Below, one piece after another: positions 1 through 14,800 of a DNA stretch of 29,111 nucleotides (position 1 is its first letter; every line of letters begins with the position of its first letter). Position numbers and translations under genes: made by a program. The DNA comes from Lingula anatina (taxonomy: Eukaryota; Brachiopoda; Lingulata; Lingulida; Lingulidae), in NCBI RefSeq assembly GCF_001039355.2, contig NW_019773534.1, forward strand, positions 60,439 through 89,549, written 5' to 3'. The notes beneath the pieces are model-generated. The model did not search any database. It saw only the letters and a list, made by a program, of their open reading frames with translations, and had not been told where the DNA came from.

Positions 1-636
1 TTTTTTTTTTTTTTTGGACTGTTTTTTTTTTTTTTCGCCCTCTCGCACCGATTTTGGGGTACCCAGAGGATGTCATCCATAAAAATAAAAAAGTGTGGCC
101 TTATATATAATTAGTAATGAGTCATATGTACCAGAATTGATGGATTGTATAAAATACTCAGAAATAAATAAAAATTCATTTTTTTAAATATCTCAGCAAT
201 CTTAAAAAGATTGCCTGTCATTTTAGAGCTAAATTTTCATTTTCACATCTTCAGATATACTGCAAGGGGTATATGTCTGCTTGTTACCTGGTTGATTGTG
301 AAAATAAATCTTATTGGCAATTTGAAAATAAAGGGGCACTGATCAGATATGAAATTAGTGGGTGCAAAAGAATCCTTTGGTAAATAAATATTACATAGTT
401 TTAAATTTACTTAATAGCATCCTCCAGGATTTTCACACCAAATCAATTTTTCCTCATGATAAAAGCAATCGGTTACTTTCATTTGAGGGTTTGTATCATT
501 CAAGATTTGAATTTGGAAAAAAGTATTTAAATATTTTACTTAAAAGTACCTTTGAAGGCTAAAGTAGACATAGAAAATATGATTAAGAGACATTTAAGCT
601 GTGTATTGTTAATACCTCAATTTTTTTTCTGTCCAG
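1..636 (+). other. Probable intron of the ABCC4-like gene
   Basis: No coding exon is visible here. The stretch starts with two poly-T runs (1-15 and 21-35), is AT-rich, and ends in a clear polypyrimidine tract and AG acceptor at 635-636 that leads into the first recognisable transporter exon. I infer it is intron; the preceding exon must lie outside the window. Confidence 0.6.
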
Positions 637-4712
<4,076 letters not shown>

Positions 4713-4804
4713 AATGCCAAGAAGAATGGGAAGTCTTTTTTTTCAATGAAAGGCTTTGTGATGTGTGGTTTTCTGACATCACTGGTGACACAAGGATTTT
4801 AAAT

Positions 4805-4831
4805 GGGGGGGGGGTGGGGTGGGGTGGGGGG
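4805..4831 (+). other. G-quadruplex-type run in probable 3' UTR
   Basis: G runs of 10, 4, 4 and 6 separated by single T bases form a near-ideal four-stack G-quadruplex pattern in the sense strand, 92 bases after the stop codon. It sits at the left edge of the duplicated block. Confidence 0.7.
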
Positions 4832-5141
4832 AATCGAGGCAAAACATTTTTTTCTTGTCATTTTTCCAGGCTGAAAAAGAGCATGGAATACTTGCATCAA
4901 TGGTCTGTCATTTTGTAATTCACGAAAACAGTAACTTTTTGCTTGAGAAAAAGCAAGTTGTAGATATTTCTTGACAGTAACATGCAGTTTTATACAAATG
5001 AAAGCTACAAATGCATGGTTTAACACAATCTAGCTTGAAATATTATAAACTCCTGACATATTTTTAATTTTTAAAATATTTGGAAATGTCAAGGGGAGAC
5101 ATGTTGAAGTGATAGTTGATTTTCACTGTGACACCTAATAT
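4828..5141. repeat. Tandem duplicate block, copy 1
   Basis: From GGGGAATCGAGGC to CACCTAATAT this block matches 5144-5456 with only a handful of differences (for example GGCTG/AAGCTG near 4870 and CAAATGAAAGC/CAAAAAAAGC near 5000). It ends directly at the N at 5142. Confidence 0.95.
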
Positions 5142-5143
5142 NC

Positions 5144-5456
5144 GGGGAATCGAGGCAAAACATTTTTTTCTTGTCATTTTTCCAAGCTGAAAAAGAGCAT
5201 GGAATACTTGCATCAATCGTCTGTCATTTTGTAATTCACGAAAACAGTAACTTTTTGCTTGAGAAAAAGCAACTTGTAGATATTTCTTGACTGTAACATG
5301 CAGTTTTATACAAAAAAAGCTACAAATGCATGGTTTAACACAATCTAGCTTGAAATATTATAAACTCCTGACATATTTTTAATTTTTAAAATATTTGGAA
5401 ATGTCAAGGGGAGACATGTTGAAGTGATAGTTGATTTTCACTGTGACACCTAATAT
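5144..5456. repeat. Tandem duplicate block, copy 2
   Basis: Second copy of 4828-5141, beginning two bases after the N at 5142 and then running on into unique sequence. The abutting N and the low divergence fit two alleles placed side by side by the assembler at least as well as a real tandem duplication. Confidence 0.95.
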
Positions 5457-5805
5457 ATCCTTATCTGGTGATGTTTCTTGTCAAATTTGTAAAGAGGTGA
5501 CATTCAAAGTTCAGAGTATGACAAAAGCAATCTGCATAATTTATGCTGTATGTCCGGGCTTTTGTTAATCACACGTGGGTATAACAAGGATATTTGCCCT
5601 CCAGAGGATTTGAATAATTAAAGGGTCTACTCAACATGTGCTAAATTTCACATACTTCGAATGTACCATTTTATATTCATTAATAAAACCATTATAAAAC
5701 CAATTTCAAGTTAATCCATCTTGCAATATTTCTTTTCCTTGCTTTATTTCATCATCTTTATGACTCTCATCGTTTGATTTTACAAATTGGTGTGATTTTT
5801 TTTCA

Positions 5806-5855
5806 GAAACTGAAAGAGGCTCAAGACCCCCCATACCACCCTAAATCCGCCACTG
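5806..5855 (-). mobile_element. Possible transposon terminus, CAGTGGCGGATTTAG end
   Basis: Read on the minus strand from 5855 the sequence starts CAGTGGCGGATTTAGGGTGG, a form typical of the termini of hAT-type DNA transposons in many animals. I find no partner end in the window, so this is a lone or decayed end. Confidence 0.4.
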
Positions 5856-5931
5856 ATAGAAAAGATCGATCTAGAAACGCGCAAAACAGGGTCCTTGGGC
5901 TGATGAATAAGCATTGATTAAAACCATATTT

Positions 5932-5960
5932 CACACACACACACACACTCCCACACACAC
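5932..5960. repeat. (CA)n microsatellite, interrupted
   Basis: Two runs of CA separated by CTCC in intergenic DNA. Confidence 0.85.
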
Positions 5961-6716
5961 TTGATTTATATTAGCTAAACATCCCCCTTGGATAACGCAT
6001 TCCAAGCACGTAAACCATGTAAACACGCTTCCTTGCCAGCAGCAAATAGGAATAAACGTGCCCTGTCCATTCTGATTCTAACCGAAAATATCACCCGCCA
6101 TTAAAAACTTCTGATGAATCAGTGTTATTTCAAAAGATATTTGATCGCATAAAAGGGTGACTTATCGAGTGACTGACATCTATACACTTGAAAACTCGCC
6201 TACATGTACCTTAGAACCATACAGCTTCACGATATACCCATTTTTTATTCTATAAGTTGAATAAGACGAAGAGAAAAATCCACGAAACTTACTTTGGTTC
6301 TTCTTCACTTTCCCAATGCTGCTGTTTTGAGTAGTATGCCGCTATTTGGTTGGTCGACAGAGATAATTGTTGTCCCTTTGGTACTAATTAGGCCAACGCC
6401 TCACTGGTCTTCATCCGGCCCCCCCCCCCCCCCCCTACATATTCGGGAAAAGGTTTTTAGTCATTAATAAGTGTTGGATTTTTCCATGTCCACATTTTCA
6501 CTTCTGTTGTGATCAGATGACTACATGTATAATTCAATATAATAATTTTAAAGCAAATGACTACACGTGTATGAACACTTATTTATATTTATTGCAAAAT
6601 GCATAATTCACATAAAACTCATATTCATAAACATCAAATTTTATGTGAACACTCGCCAATTTTAGGTACGTGCCATGAAATCGTTGTTTGAGTCGTTACT
6701 TTGGTGCGTCTCGATA

Positions 6717-6831
6717 GTCCGAAGGTTCATTGGTCCGAAAAATGATAACATTTTCATCGTTTTTTTTAATCAAGGGTTCATTAGTCCAAGAAGGTTCTAT
6801 AGTGAACTTTCGGACCAACGAACCTTCGGTC
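6717..6831. repeat. Inverted repeat with GGTTCATTGGTCCGAA arms
   Basis: Left arm 6717-6741 (GTCCGAAGGTTCATTGGTCC...) pairs with right arm 6807-6831 (...GGACCAACGAACCTTCGGTC), giving a hairpin with about 65 bases between the arms. A further degenerate unit, GGTTCATTAGTCC, lies between them. It looks like a small palindromic or satellite-like repeat. Confidence 0.75.
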
Positions 6832-7881
6832 TGTTGCTACGGCCTCGTTATACTTGACGTTCGTGCTCATAAATCCGAGGCTAGAGTTTGCATATGGCAA
6901 TTTTCGTTTATGAGGCCTCCAGGGCGGTGTGGTTAAAGGTAATCTGTACACGTTTTATTTGTGAATCCCCACAGTTGTAGTTATATTATCTTGCAAATCT
7001 TCTTAAATGTCCTAATTCGAATCTTGGAGACGATAAGTTTATAAGATTGATAAGATTTGATAAGATTTGTTACGATTTGTTTAGTTTGCTGTAATGGCAA
7101 TAGGCAGTTACATCTAAGTTAATCTAAACAGTAAAGCCATTATTTATTCATGCTCGCAACGGACATGTCTCACAAACAATTTAAATTTTAATATTGCAAA
7201 GTAAGTAAGCCTATTTAATTATCATTTATGTCACTTTATCTAGTAAGCATAGGCTTTGGTACAGCTTGATTGTGATCGGCCGAAGGTGAACATATTGGAT
7301 TCTCATCCTTATTGTGAACGCTTCCATTATATGACGTTCATTTTAGAGTGTACAAGTAAGCTGACAGCGCATTCAGGAGAGTTACGGATTTATTTGTTTA
7401 TTTATTCATTTATTAAACAGCAGAAATTTTGGATAGGAGGACTAGACGCAGAAAACGCTACATAAAACCGAGCAGATTTTATGCATATGTGGTCATGATT
7501 CAAGAAAGTATTTGACAGTAAAAAATATTTTAAAATGTTTTGAATAATCCCTCCGATTCCAACTTTTTAAAATTGTATTTCTACGTTAAAATGTATTTCT
7601 ACTTTGGTCGAGGCTAAATGTTACAGACTGAATATACCAGCGCATAAATTGAGAAGCTCACCAGTAATTATCTATTATGATTCATTGGTCAAATGAAGTC
7701 CATGTTTTCACAGATACATATTTAAACCGCATGTGGATAGTTCACAATGTGCGAATTTATTATGTTGTAAATATAGGTACAGTTAAGTACATGGCTTGGC
7801 AAGGTCAACAGAAACACATCTGAATGGTCTCTCTCCATGTATATATATCTCATACCAAAGGTTTTTATCGAAATAGACATG

Positions 7882-8784
7882 TCAATCTGATAAAGGTTTC
7901 CTCAGAGTAATTATACCATCATACCCAAAAGGTCGACGTTCAAGTTCCAGAAAATTTGCCGTAAGATGTTCCAGTCTCGCCTCGCCATAAACGCGATCTC
8001 CATTAAATCGTATTTTCCCCTTGCGTTTCCCAAAGTTGGCAGGAACACCCAGGAAGAAAAGACCCCCAGGTTTAAGCATGCACCATGTTTGTGCTGCAGA
8101 TTCGAGGTCCCCGTAAGGATTTACAGGGTCGCCATATCGCCCCAGGCCCGCGTGTTCAATGGAGGAAAAAGAAACGGCGAAGTCTGCTGGTTGGAATCTC
8201 CCATCCAGATTTTTCTCTGCCAAGTTAGTCACTGATATTACAGAGATATTTGGGTGCTCTATGGTAATTGTATTGTAATCTACGGTTGTCACATGATTTA
8301 CTCCGACGTTCAGCAACATCACTTCCACCCAGGGGTGTTGTGTACCAATTACGATTCCTGATTTACCGTTCAATTCTGCAGCATATTTCTGTAGTAATTC
8401 CTTTAAACCTGCACTTTCATGTCCATATGCGCCAATCATTTTCTTGTTTTTATCGTTTTTGATTAATGTGTCAATAAAGGTTTTATTGAACAATGTAACA
8501 TGATGATAATTCTTAAAGTTCCAGTACCAGAATTCTAGATCGAGTTCTCCATTCTGTGTGAATGCCTCCACTAATTCCGGGGGTGGTTTTCGTAACGGTG
8601 GATCATACACTTTTCCAGGAGGGTGCTTCATTCTCCGAAAGAGCGCAAGACAATTAAAATCCTTTTTAAGATACGTTTCTCCTTCTTTTCGGTGCAAATT
8701 GTAATCGCAAACTTGGCCACATGGGGCAGTAGCAAAACTATCTAGAGAACTCCCTGCAGATATCTGACCCGTCGGGCCGGTAGC
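7882..8784 (-). CDS. DUF268 gene exon 2: whole catalytic-like domain
   Basis: One exon of 301 codons including the TGA at 7884-7882. The in-frame ATG a few codons upstream of the acceptor could also give a soluble form starting MLSLQATG, but a 5' exon with a membrane anchor in matching phase makes the spliced form more likely. Confidence 0.88.
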   Translation of the reverse strand, partial: ATGPTGQISAGSSLDSFATAPCGQVCDYNLHRKEGETYLKKDFNCLALFRRMKHPPGKVYDPPLRKPPPELVEAFTQNGELDLEFWYWNFKNYHHVTLFNKTFIDTLIKNDKNKKMIGAYGHESAGLKELLQKYAAELNGKSGIVIGTQHPWVEVMLLNVGVNHVTTVDYNTITIEHPNISVISVTNLAEKNLDGRFQPADFAVSFSSIEHAGLGRYGDPVNPYGDLESAAQTWCMLKPGGLFFLGVPANFGKRKGKIRFNGDRVYGEARLEHLTANFLELERRPFGYDGIITLRKPLSD

Positions 8785-9352
8785 CTGCAAAGAAAGCATG
8801 CTTTAAAGAAGCAAAAAAGCAAATAGACACACTTGTAGCACTGTGCACTCCCAACATCACATTAAACTCCCCATTGCTATATATTTTTCATATATTCTTC
8901 TATTTTGTCTTTTTCTATTCTCATTAAAGGGAACTACATATTGCAGGTGCCCAGGGTCTGTGTCAGCTTGTCAATGTTATGCAGGCGGTTCTCTGTCTAA
9001 CAAGAAAGAAAGGTCGCACTGCCTGAGTCTTGAAGCGCGGTTTCACTCCCTAAACAGCTTAAGAGTGTAAAGTCATTAATAATAGTATGAGTAAAAAAAC
9101 GAACAAAAATAGTAGAAAATAGCATGTTTTTTTTTACGATAAAATGCAACCCCACATTACACTTATTGACTACACTACCTCAGCCGCAACAAACACGGGG
9201 GCTTGCTCCTCAGGGAAAACTTCATTCCTGGGACTTTTTAAAACATCTCCACGTATTATCTGCATCCTACGATAGGCGTAGAAAACCAGGACTAAGATGA
9301 AAAAGCCTCCTACGCGGATTATCCATCTTCTTCGATTCAACCTATTAACCAT
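7882..9352 (-). CDS. DUF268-domain type II membrane protein, methyltransferase-like (2 exons)
   Basis: Complete gene: exon 1 at 9352-9179 and exon 2 at 8784-7882, joined in phase 0 across a 394-base intron (donor GAG/GTAGTG, acceptor TTTCTTTGCAG/GCT), encoding 358 residues. Residues 1-10 are basic (MVNRLNRRRW); about 11-27 form one membrane helix (GGFFILVLVFYAY) followed by RR. This predicts a cytosolic N-terminus and a luminal catalytic part, the layout of Golgi enzymes. Exon 2 has the features of the DUF268 family: GIVIGTQHPWVEVMLLN, VTTVDYNT, FAVSFSSIEHAGLGRYGDP, and LKPGGLFFLGVP. These match the beta-strand/loop order of class I SAM-dependent methyltransferases (nucleotide loop, acidic end of strand 2, KPGG turn). 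Family function is unknown to me and the substrate cannot be inferred. It lies 2.4 kb downstream of OCA2 on the same strand. Confidence 0.88.
9179..9352 (-). CDS. DUF268 gene exon 1: signal anchor
   Basis: Fifty-eight codons from ATG at 9352-9350. A basic start, then a single hydrophobic stretch and a short stem. An open frame runs on past the donor into VV and then a stop, so the splice at 9179/9178 is needed to reach the domain exon. Confidence 0.82.
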
Positions 9353-10419
9353 TCTGCAGAATTCACATCAGATACACATTTAAGAATAATTTCAGCATCA
9401 AATTCACCCCAACAAAAACACTTTCGGTGCGACTACCTCAATATGCAGGAAGCACTGAGTCAATTTATTCCCGTTTGAAGCAAAGTTTGCCGTGTTCAGA
9501 GCTATTTGCTTTTGGCTACTGCCTTTAGGTGAAATAGCAGCATTTTATATCTCCCCCCATCAGCTATTCATCACACATAACAAACATTGTCATTTTTTTA
9601 TTCTCCACTTCGCACAGAAAGTACAGTACAACTTAGAATGAAAATAACAGACAGTCGATTAATCTTTGCAAATAATGTTTACTTCATTTCATATAAATAT
9701 CAACAACAATATCAGCTATGTTAACCATCTTCACTTCCAAAGGTATTGTATAATGCCATATACTACAGCCTTTACATTCAGCATGTTTAATTCAGCATAT
9801 TTAACATAATTTTACTTCTCCATTTTCTACACAGGATATGGAATCCATACACACAAGTAAAATAAAATCTTAACTGTCAACAGATTTTAATTTGCAGCCA
9901 AAGGGTAGAAAATAGCAAGTTTTAGTAATAAACTTAAGAAAAAAAGGAACAAAACTCATAATCATATAATATCAATGAATAAATCAATAAATAAATCATA
10001 GAAATATTATATAAGTGGAATGTATTACTATTCATGCTCATCTTTGTATCACAGGTTCTTCTAATTTCCAGGAAAAAAAATCAATTCATACTGCAAAATA
10101 TGACAGACTTATGACCATTGATATAAAATGCATTCACATAATGATAGTCAAGGGTTGTTCATATGATTTATAAAAATTAATTGTCCTTTTAGTATAACCA
10201 TCACATTTAAGAAAAAAAATATTTGAAAAAATAATAAGTTTTCCATTCAATATTCTCTTCAGTTAATGTCCTGATTTGTCCAAGCATGTGCTACTGCAGT
10301 ATATGTAAATATATAAATACATACTACTGACAAAAAAATCTCTTATCAGTTCTATTAGTTAAATATGCTGATCAGGAACAGAATCGATGTCTAAGATAAT
10401 TTAATTCCATAAACAGCTC

Positions 10420-10451
<32 letters not shown>

Positions 10452-11754
10452 TCTCTTGCCAGATGCTCATAATCCCTTTTGCAAATGACCACAAATTCTT
10501 CCTACTAAAAATGATAAAGGAAGAAAAACAATCAGGAAAAATATTCTAAGTGAGAAACAAAAATTTCAAGTCACATGTAGCTGGTTATTATGACATTTAT
10601 ATTTCATATACCTGAAAACAAGTGTGCTCTGTCACTTATATTATCACTGGAAAGCATATCTCTTCACATATAATTTACTTCTGATTGCGTAAGTCCATTG
10701 CACTGTATTTTTATGTATCTTAGCTATAGCTCTCATAACACCAAACAGTATTTTTTTCTTGTAAAGAATGTAACGTTTACAACATATCTGTCCCTGTGTG
10801 GCCTTCATAGCACCTGTCCCACTGATGACATCATCATTATGTAAATCAATAATTTAATTACAATAAGATGGAAAATAAGCAATAATTATTTATATAATGT
10901 GGAAGATCACAAAATTTAAAGCATCATTTATGGTAAATATAAATCTAGAACCATGTCAGTTCATTAAACACCCTCACCCTGCAATACTAAACCATACTTT
11001 ATCTAATCTTTTGTCTAATATCACATATTAAATAAAATATTGTCCACATATTGGTCAGTTCTTAAAGCATTTGTGACATTTTTTAATAACATGCACTCTG
11101 CTATTTTGAGTCCAATAACTTCCTATCTGTAAAATATGGAGTATCTTCTATCTAGAGAACTTCTACTGTTTTCCTTTCATGTTGATATGTTTGTTTTAAT
11201 GATATATGAAAGTTGAATATTCAATATAATACAAGAAAATCTTACTGTAATAGTACTAATAAATACAAGAAGACTTGTAATATGATATGCAACTTGGAAT
11301 CACTAAGTACTTGAACATTAACCTCACCAACAATATCAATTGTTCTCAATTTCAAGTATTTCTTTAACTTGAAAAAACCAGCATGTTATATTAACTTTCA
11401 TATCAAACACTGTTCTTCATATGCAGTACCTTTTAAATGTCTTGAAATGTGTACTTTCATTTTGATCCATCGTCGATAGCGATTTTCCTTCGATATATGT
11501 ATGCTGGACAGTGCACCTATGATCCAACACTTTCCACAACGAAAGTCTTTCACAGAGAAAATAACAAACCTGAGCACCATCCAGTATAAATCCTATTTTG
11601 TTCTTATAGTTTAAAAAGATGTGGTTTTCTTACTATTAGGCCCAAGTCAACTGACTCAAATCTCCCGTCATTTTCCATATCCCCAGTTTGACAATGAGAA
11701 TCAATCTATGGTCCACTAGTTTTGCCGAACGGTCAAGATTGTGGTCATTTTGTA
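9353..11754. other. AT-rich non-coding region between DUF268 and OCA2
   Basis: No coding exon seen on either strand. The right part should include the OCA2 3' UTR and the left part the DUF268 promoter and 5' UTR. Contains an (AAT)n repeat at 10423-10450 and poly-A/T patches. Confidence 0.6.
10423..10450. repeat. (AAT)n microsatellite
   Basis: About nine AAT units in intergenic DNA. Confidence 0.95.
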
Positions 11755-11842
11755 CTAGCCATTCCAGCCAATGGCTATATGACACACAAGAAGATAGCAC
11801 ATTGCAAAAAAGGTAGTCACCAGCATCATAGGAAAACCAACC
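11755..11842 (-). CDS. OCA2: OCA2 terminal exon
   Basis: Encodes [20 protein letters not shown], then CHIAIGWNG and TAG at 11757-11755. The last helix and the GWN ending match the family C-terminus exactly in position. Confidence 0.93.
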
Positions 11843-14800
11843 CTGAGAAAATAACAGAATAACAATTATACAATTGAGGAAAAATGTTCATTCGCTTGGA
11901 AGTTGGATAAAATATGAGAATTATTTAACACAAGCTGAAAATAATTTCAGACTGTTGGCTATATAGTTATTCCAACTACTGGTCAGTGAGTTATAATTCA
12001 CATTGGTATGATGAAGCCCTATGTCCAGGTTTGCCGCAAGCTAACAGTACGAAAATATTCTCAACTTGTGTTAAATAATCATCAAATATTATAAAATTAT
12101 ACCATTGTTTGGATATTTTGTCAAATAATACAGGAACAGCAGTCTTGAGAAGCATTTTTTCGATTCAGAAAATAAGACTGCCCCATTTGGATGCAACACA
12201 TCTCTGTTAGTTGTGCACTTATAATACATAAACTGAAGAAGCGTTAGCCGTGTCTAATACTGGGTTCCCATACCTAGATTGATCTAACAGGATCGATCCA
12301 TCTCTGAGGGGTTTCTCGCTAAATTGCTTTCAGTTTAAGCAGCTTAGATGTCTGGACATGCCTACTTAAGCTGCTAAATGATAACCAGTTACCCCCTAGC
12401 AGCTAACATCTAAGCAACTTAAGTTGATTGCAATTTAGTGAGAATCCCCTTGGAGATAGATCGATCCACAGTAACTTCAAGAGGGTCTGGGAATGGTTCC
12501 TACATATAACATATACAACCACCCATCAAACATATATATAAAAACTTTTAAAAAGATAAAAGCCATACAAGTATGCATTAAGAGTTTTTTAAATAAAATA
12601 TTTGGCTATCTTTTAAGAACTCACTTGAAGAACTCTACAAAAGTGAAGCCATATCCATGCTGTTCTGCAATGCCAGCACACACAACATTGCAGGAAGCAC
12701 CAATCAGGGTCCCATTGCCTGGGGGGAGAGAGAGGATAATAATAATAAACATTTGTGTATCACAAACTGTACCCATATCCCATATAATTTATCCTTGACA
12801 GTTTACATATATTCATATAGTATTATATTGAACTGCTTAAGAGCTTGTCCACGAGAGAACCAGCCCAGGGTGGCAAGGTGGGGGTCAGCGGATTTCAACC
12901 AAATTTGTTGTATGGAGGCATATTAGGAAGTTATTCATGAGTTAGGAAGGAATCCCCAAAATATCTTTTCTTCAGAGAATTATAGCCTATTATAAGTCAT
13001 GGCTTATGTGGCCTCTTTGAGACTCCATTTTTACCTTGGAAAAATAATGATAAATTATGNATGCCACACCTAGACCCCAATACTGACAAAGCCCAAATTT
13101 TACGTGGAACGAGTTGAGATTATAGGTGACCTAAATCCAAGAGATGGGTACGCAGGCCCTTGTAGTCTAGGAGGAGAAGCGGTAACGATGACATGGCGGC
13201 GGAGCCGCAGGAGCCGGCAGAACGAACCGGACGGGACTAAAACCATGTGTACCGCCAGCAATTATACAATTGAGGAAAAATGTTCATTCACTTGGAAGTT
13301 AGATAAAATGTGAGAATTATTTAACACAAGTCAGTGAGTTTTAATTCACATTGGTATGATGAACCCCTACGTCCAGGTTTACCGCAAGCTAACAGTATGA
13401 AATTATTCTCAACTTGTGTTAAATAATCATCAAATATTATAAAATTATACCATTGTTTGGATCTCAAATAATACAGGAACAGCAGTCTTAAGAAGCATTC
13501 TTCCGATTCAGAAAATGAGATTTGGATGCAACACATCTCTGTTAGTCGTGCACTTATAATACATAAACTGAAGAAGCGTTAGCCGTGTCTAAGACTGGGT
13601 TCCCATACCTAGATTGATCTAACAGGATCGATCCATCTCTGAGGGGTTTCTCGCTAAATTGCTTTCAGTTTAAGCGGCTTAGATGTCTGGACACGCCTAC
13701 TTAAGCTGCTAAATGATAACCAATTACCCCCTAGCAGCTAACATCTAAGAAACTTAAGTTGATTGCAATTTAGTGAGAATCTCCTTGGAGATAGAGTGTT
13801 CCACAGTAAGTTCGAGAGGGTCTGGGAATGGTCCCTACATATAACATATACAACCACCAATCAAACATATATATAAAAACTTTTAAAAAGATGAAAGCCA
13901 TACAAGTATGCATTAAGAGTATTTTTTATAAATATTTGGCTATCTTTTAAGAACTCACTTGAAGAACTCTACAAAAGTGAAGCCATATCCATGCTGTTCT
14001 GCAATGCCAGCACACACAACATTGCAGGAAGCACCAATCAGGGTCCCATTTCCTGGGGGGAGAGAGAGGATAATAATAATAATAATAATAATAAACATTT
14101 GTGTATCACAGACTGTACCCATATCCCACATAATTTATCCTTGACAGTTTACATATATTCATATAGTATTATATTGAACTGCTTAATATTCAAATATTAG
14201 GGTCAATATATTGCTACAATTCCAAAATCACCTTGCTGCTGACTACATGGACACATATTGATTATACATAAAGAGCCCAATAAAATTTTACTTTTCCCAA
14301 AGCATACTGACAACTTGGTTCAGAAACCTATTACTTTTAATATAAATTTAAATTATTAAACTCTTGACTGATATACAACTTGGTTAATGGACTTTTTTTG
14401 AGAAGAAAAGCTCTAAAAAGAAGAAAAGGGAGAAAATCATATAATAAAATGCATGGTCAAAAGGTATCACTTTCAGCAATTACCTCCAAGACAAGCTCCA
14501 AATGCTAGAGCCCACACCATTGGTTCTATAGGAAGCTGAATACTTTCTTCAATATGAATCACAACAGGAATCTTGAAATAGAAATAAAAAAGAGTTGGTA
14601 ATACATAATAATCAAGCATATTATCAAGATATTATCTATAACAACTGTTAGTAATACATGAATCAACCATATTATTAAGGTATTATTTATAGCAATATAT
14701 AAATGCTGTAACATTATTAAATTAAAAAATATAGATAAGCACTCAGAGCATAGACCCCCCACCAAGGCAGCTCAATTGTCATAAACCATTTATTACTTAG

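Larger units (their letters stand above)
4713..5856 (+). other. 3' UTR and downstream flank of the ABCC4-like gene
   Basis: No coding exon is seen after the stop codon. The stretch contains a G-rich run, two tandem ~313-base copies with an N between them, and an AATAAA at 5682-5687 that could be the polyadenylation signal. UTR extent is inference. Confidence 0.55.
5857..7881. other. Intergenic region between convergent genes
   Basis: AT-rich, no coding exon recognised on either strand; the open frames present are short and lack any family resemblance. It holds the CA repeat, a C run at 6419-6435, the inverted repeat at 6717-6831 and an ATTTATTT-rich patch near 7390-7410. The DUF268 transcript probably ends in the right part. 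Confidence 0.6.
11863..12840. repeat. ~0.95-kb duplicated block, copy A
   Basis: Runs from CAATTATACAATTGAGG to GAACTGCTTAA and matches 13259-14186 at high identity, including an OCA2 exon and a palindromic element. Copy A has an extra ~40 bases near 11945-11985 and a shorter (AAT)n tract. It starts 21 bases before the last OCA2 exon. Confidence 0.95.
13259..14186. repeat. ~0.95-kb duplicated block, copy B
   Basis: Second copy of 11863-12840, with scattered substitutions, small deletions and an expanded (AAT)n tract at 14069-14093. It is separated from copy A by about 420 bases that contain an N at 13060. Confidence 0.95.

Noticed and set aside
362-562. 66-residue open frame on + strand before the first transporter exon
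   Set aside because: No family resemblance, AT-biased composition and no splice context; it lies in probable intron.
7966-8462. Open frames on + strand (89 and 64 residues)
   Set aside because: Antisense to the DUF268 domain exon, whose reading frame carries clear family motifs.
12493-12926. Overlapping + strand frames of 101 and 89 residues, repeated at 13959-14200
   Set aside because: They are antisense to the duplicated OCA2 exon and run through a microsatellite; the repetition only reflects the block duplication.
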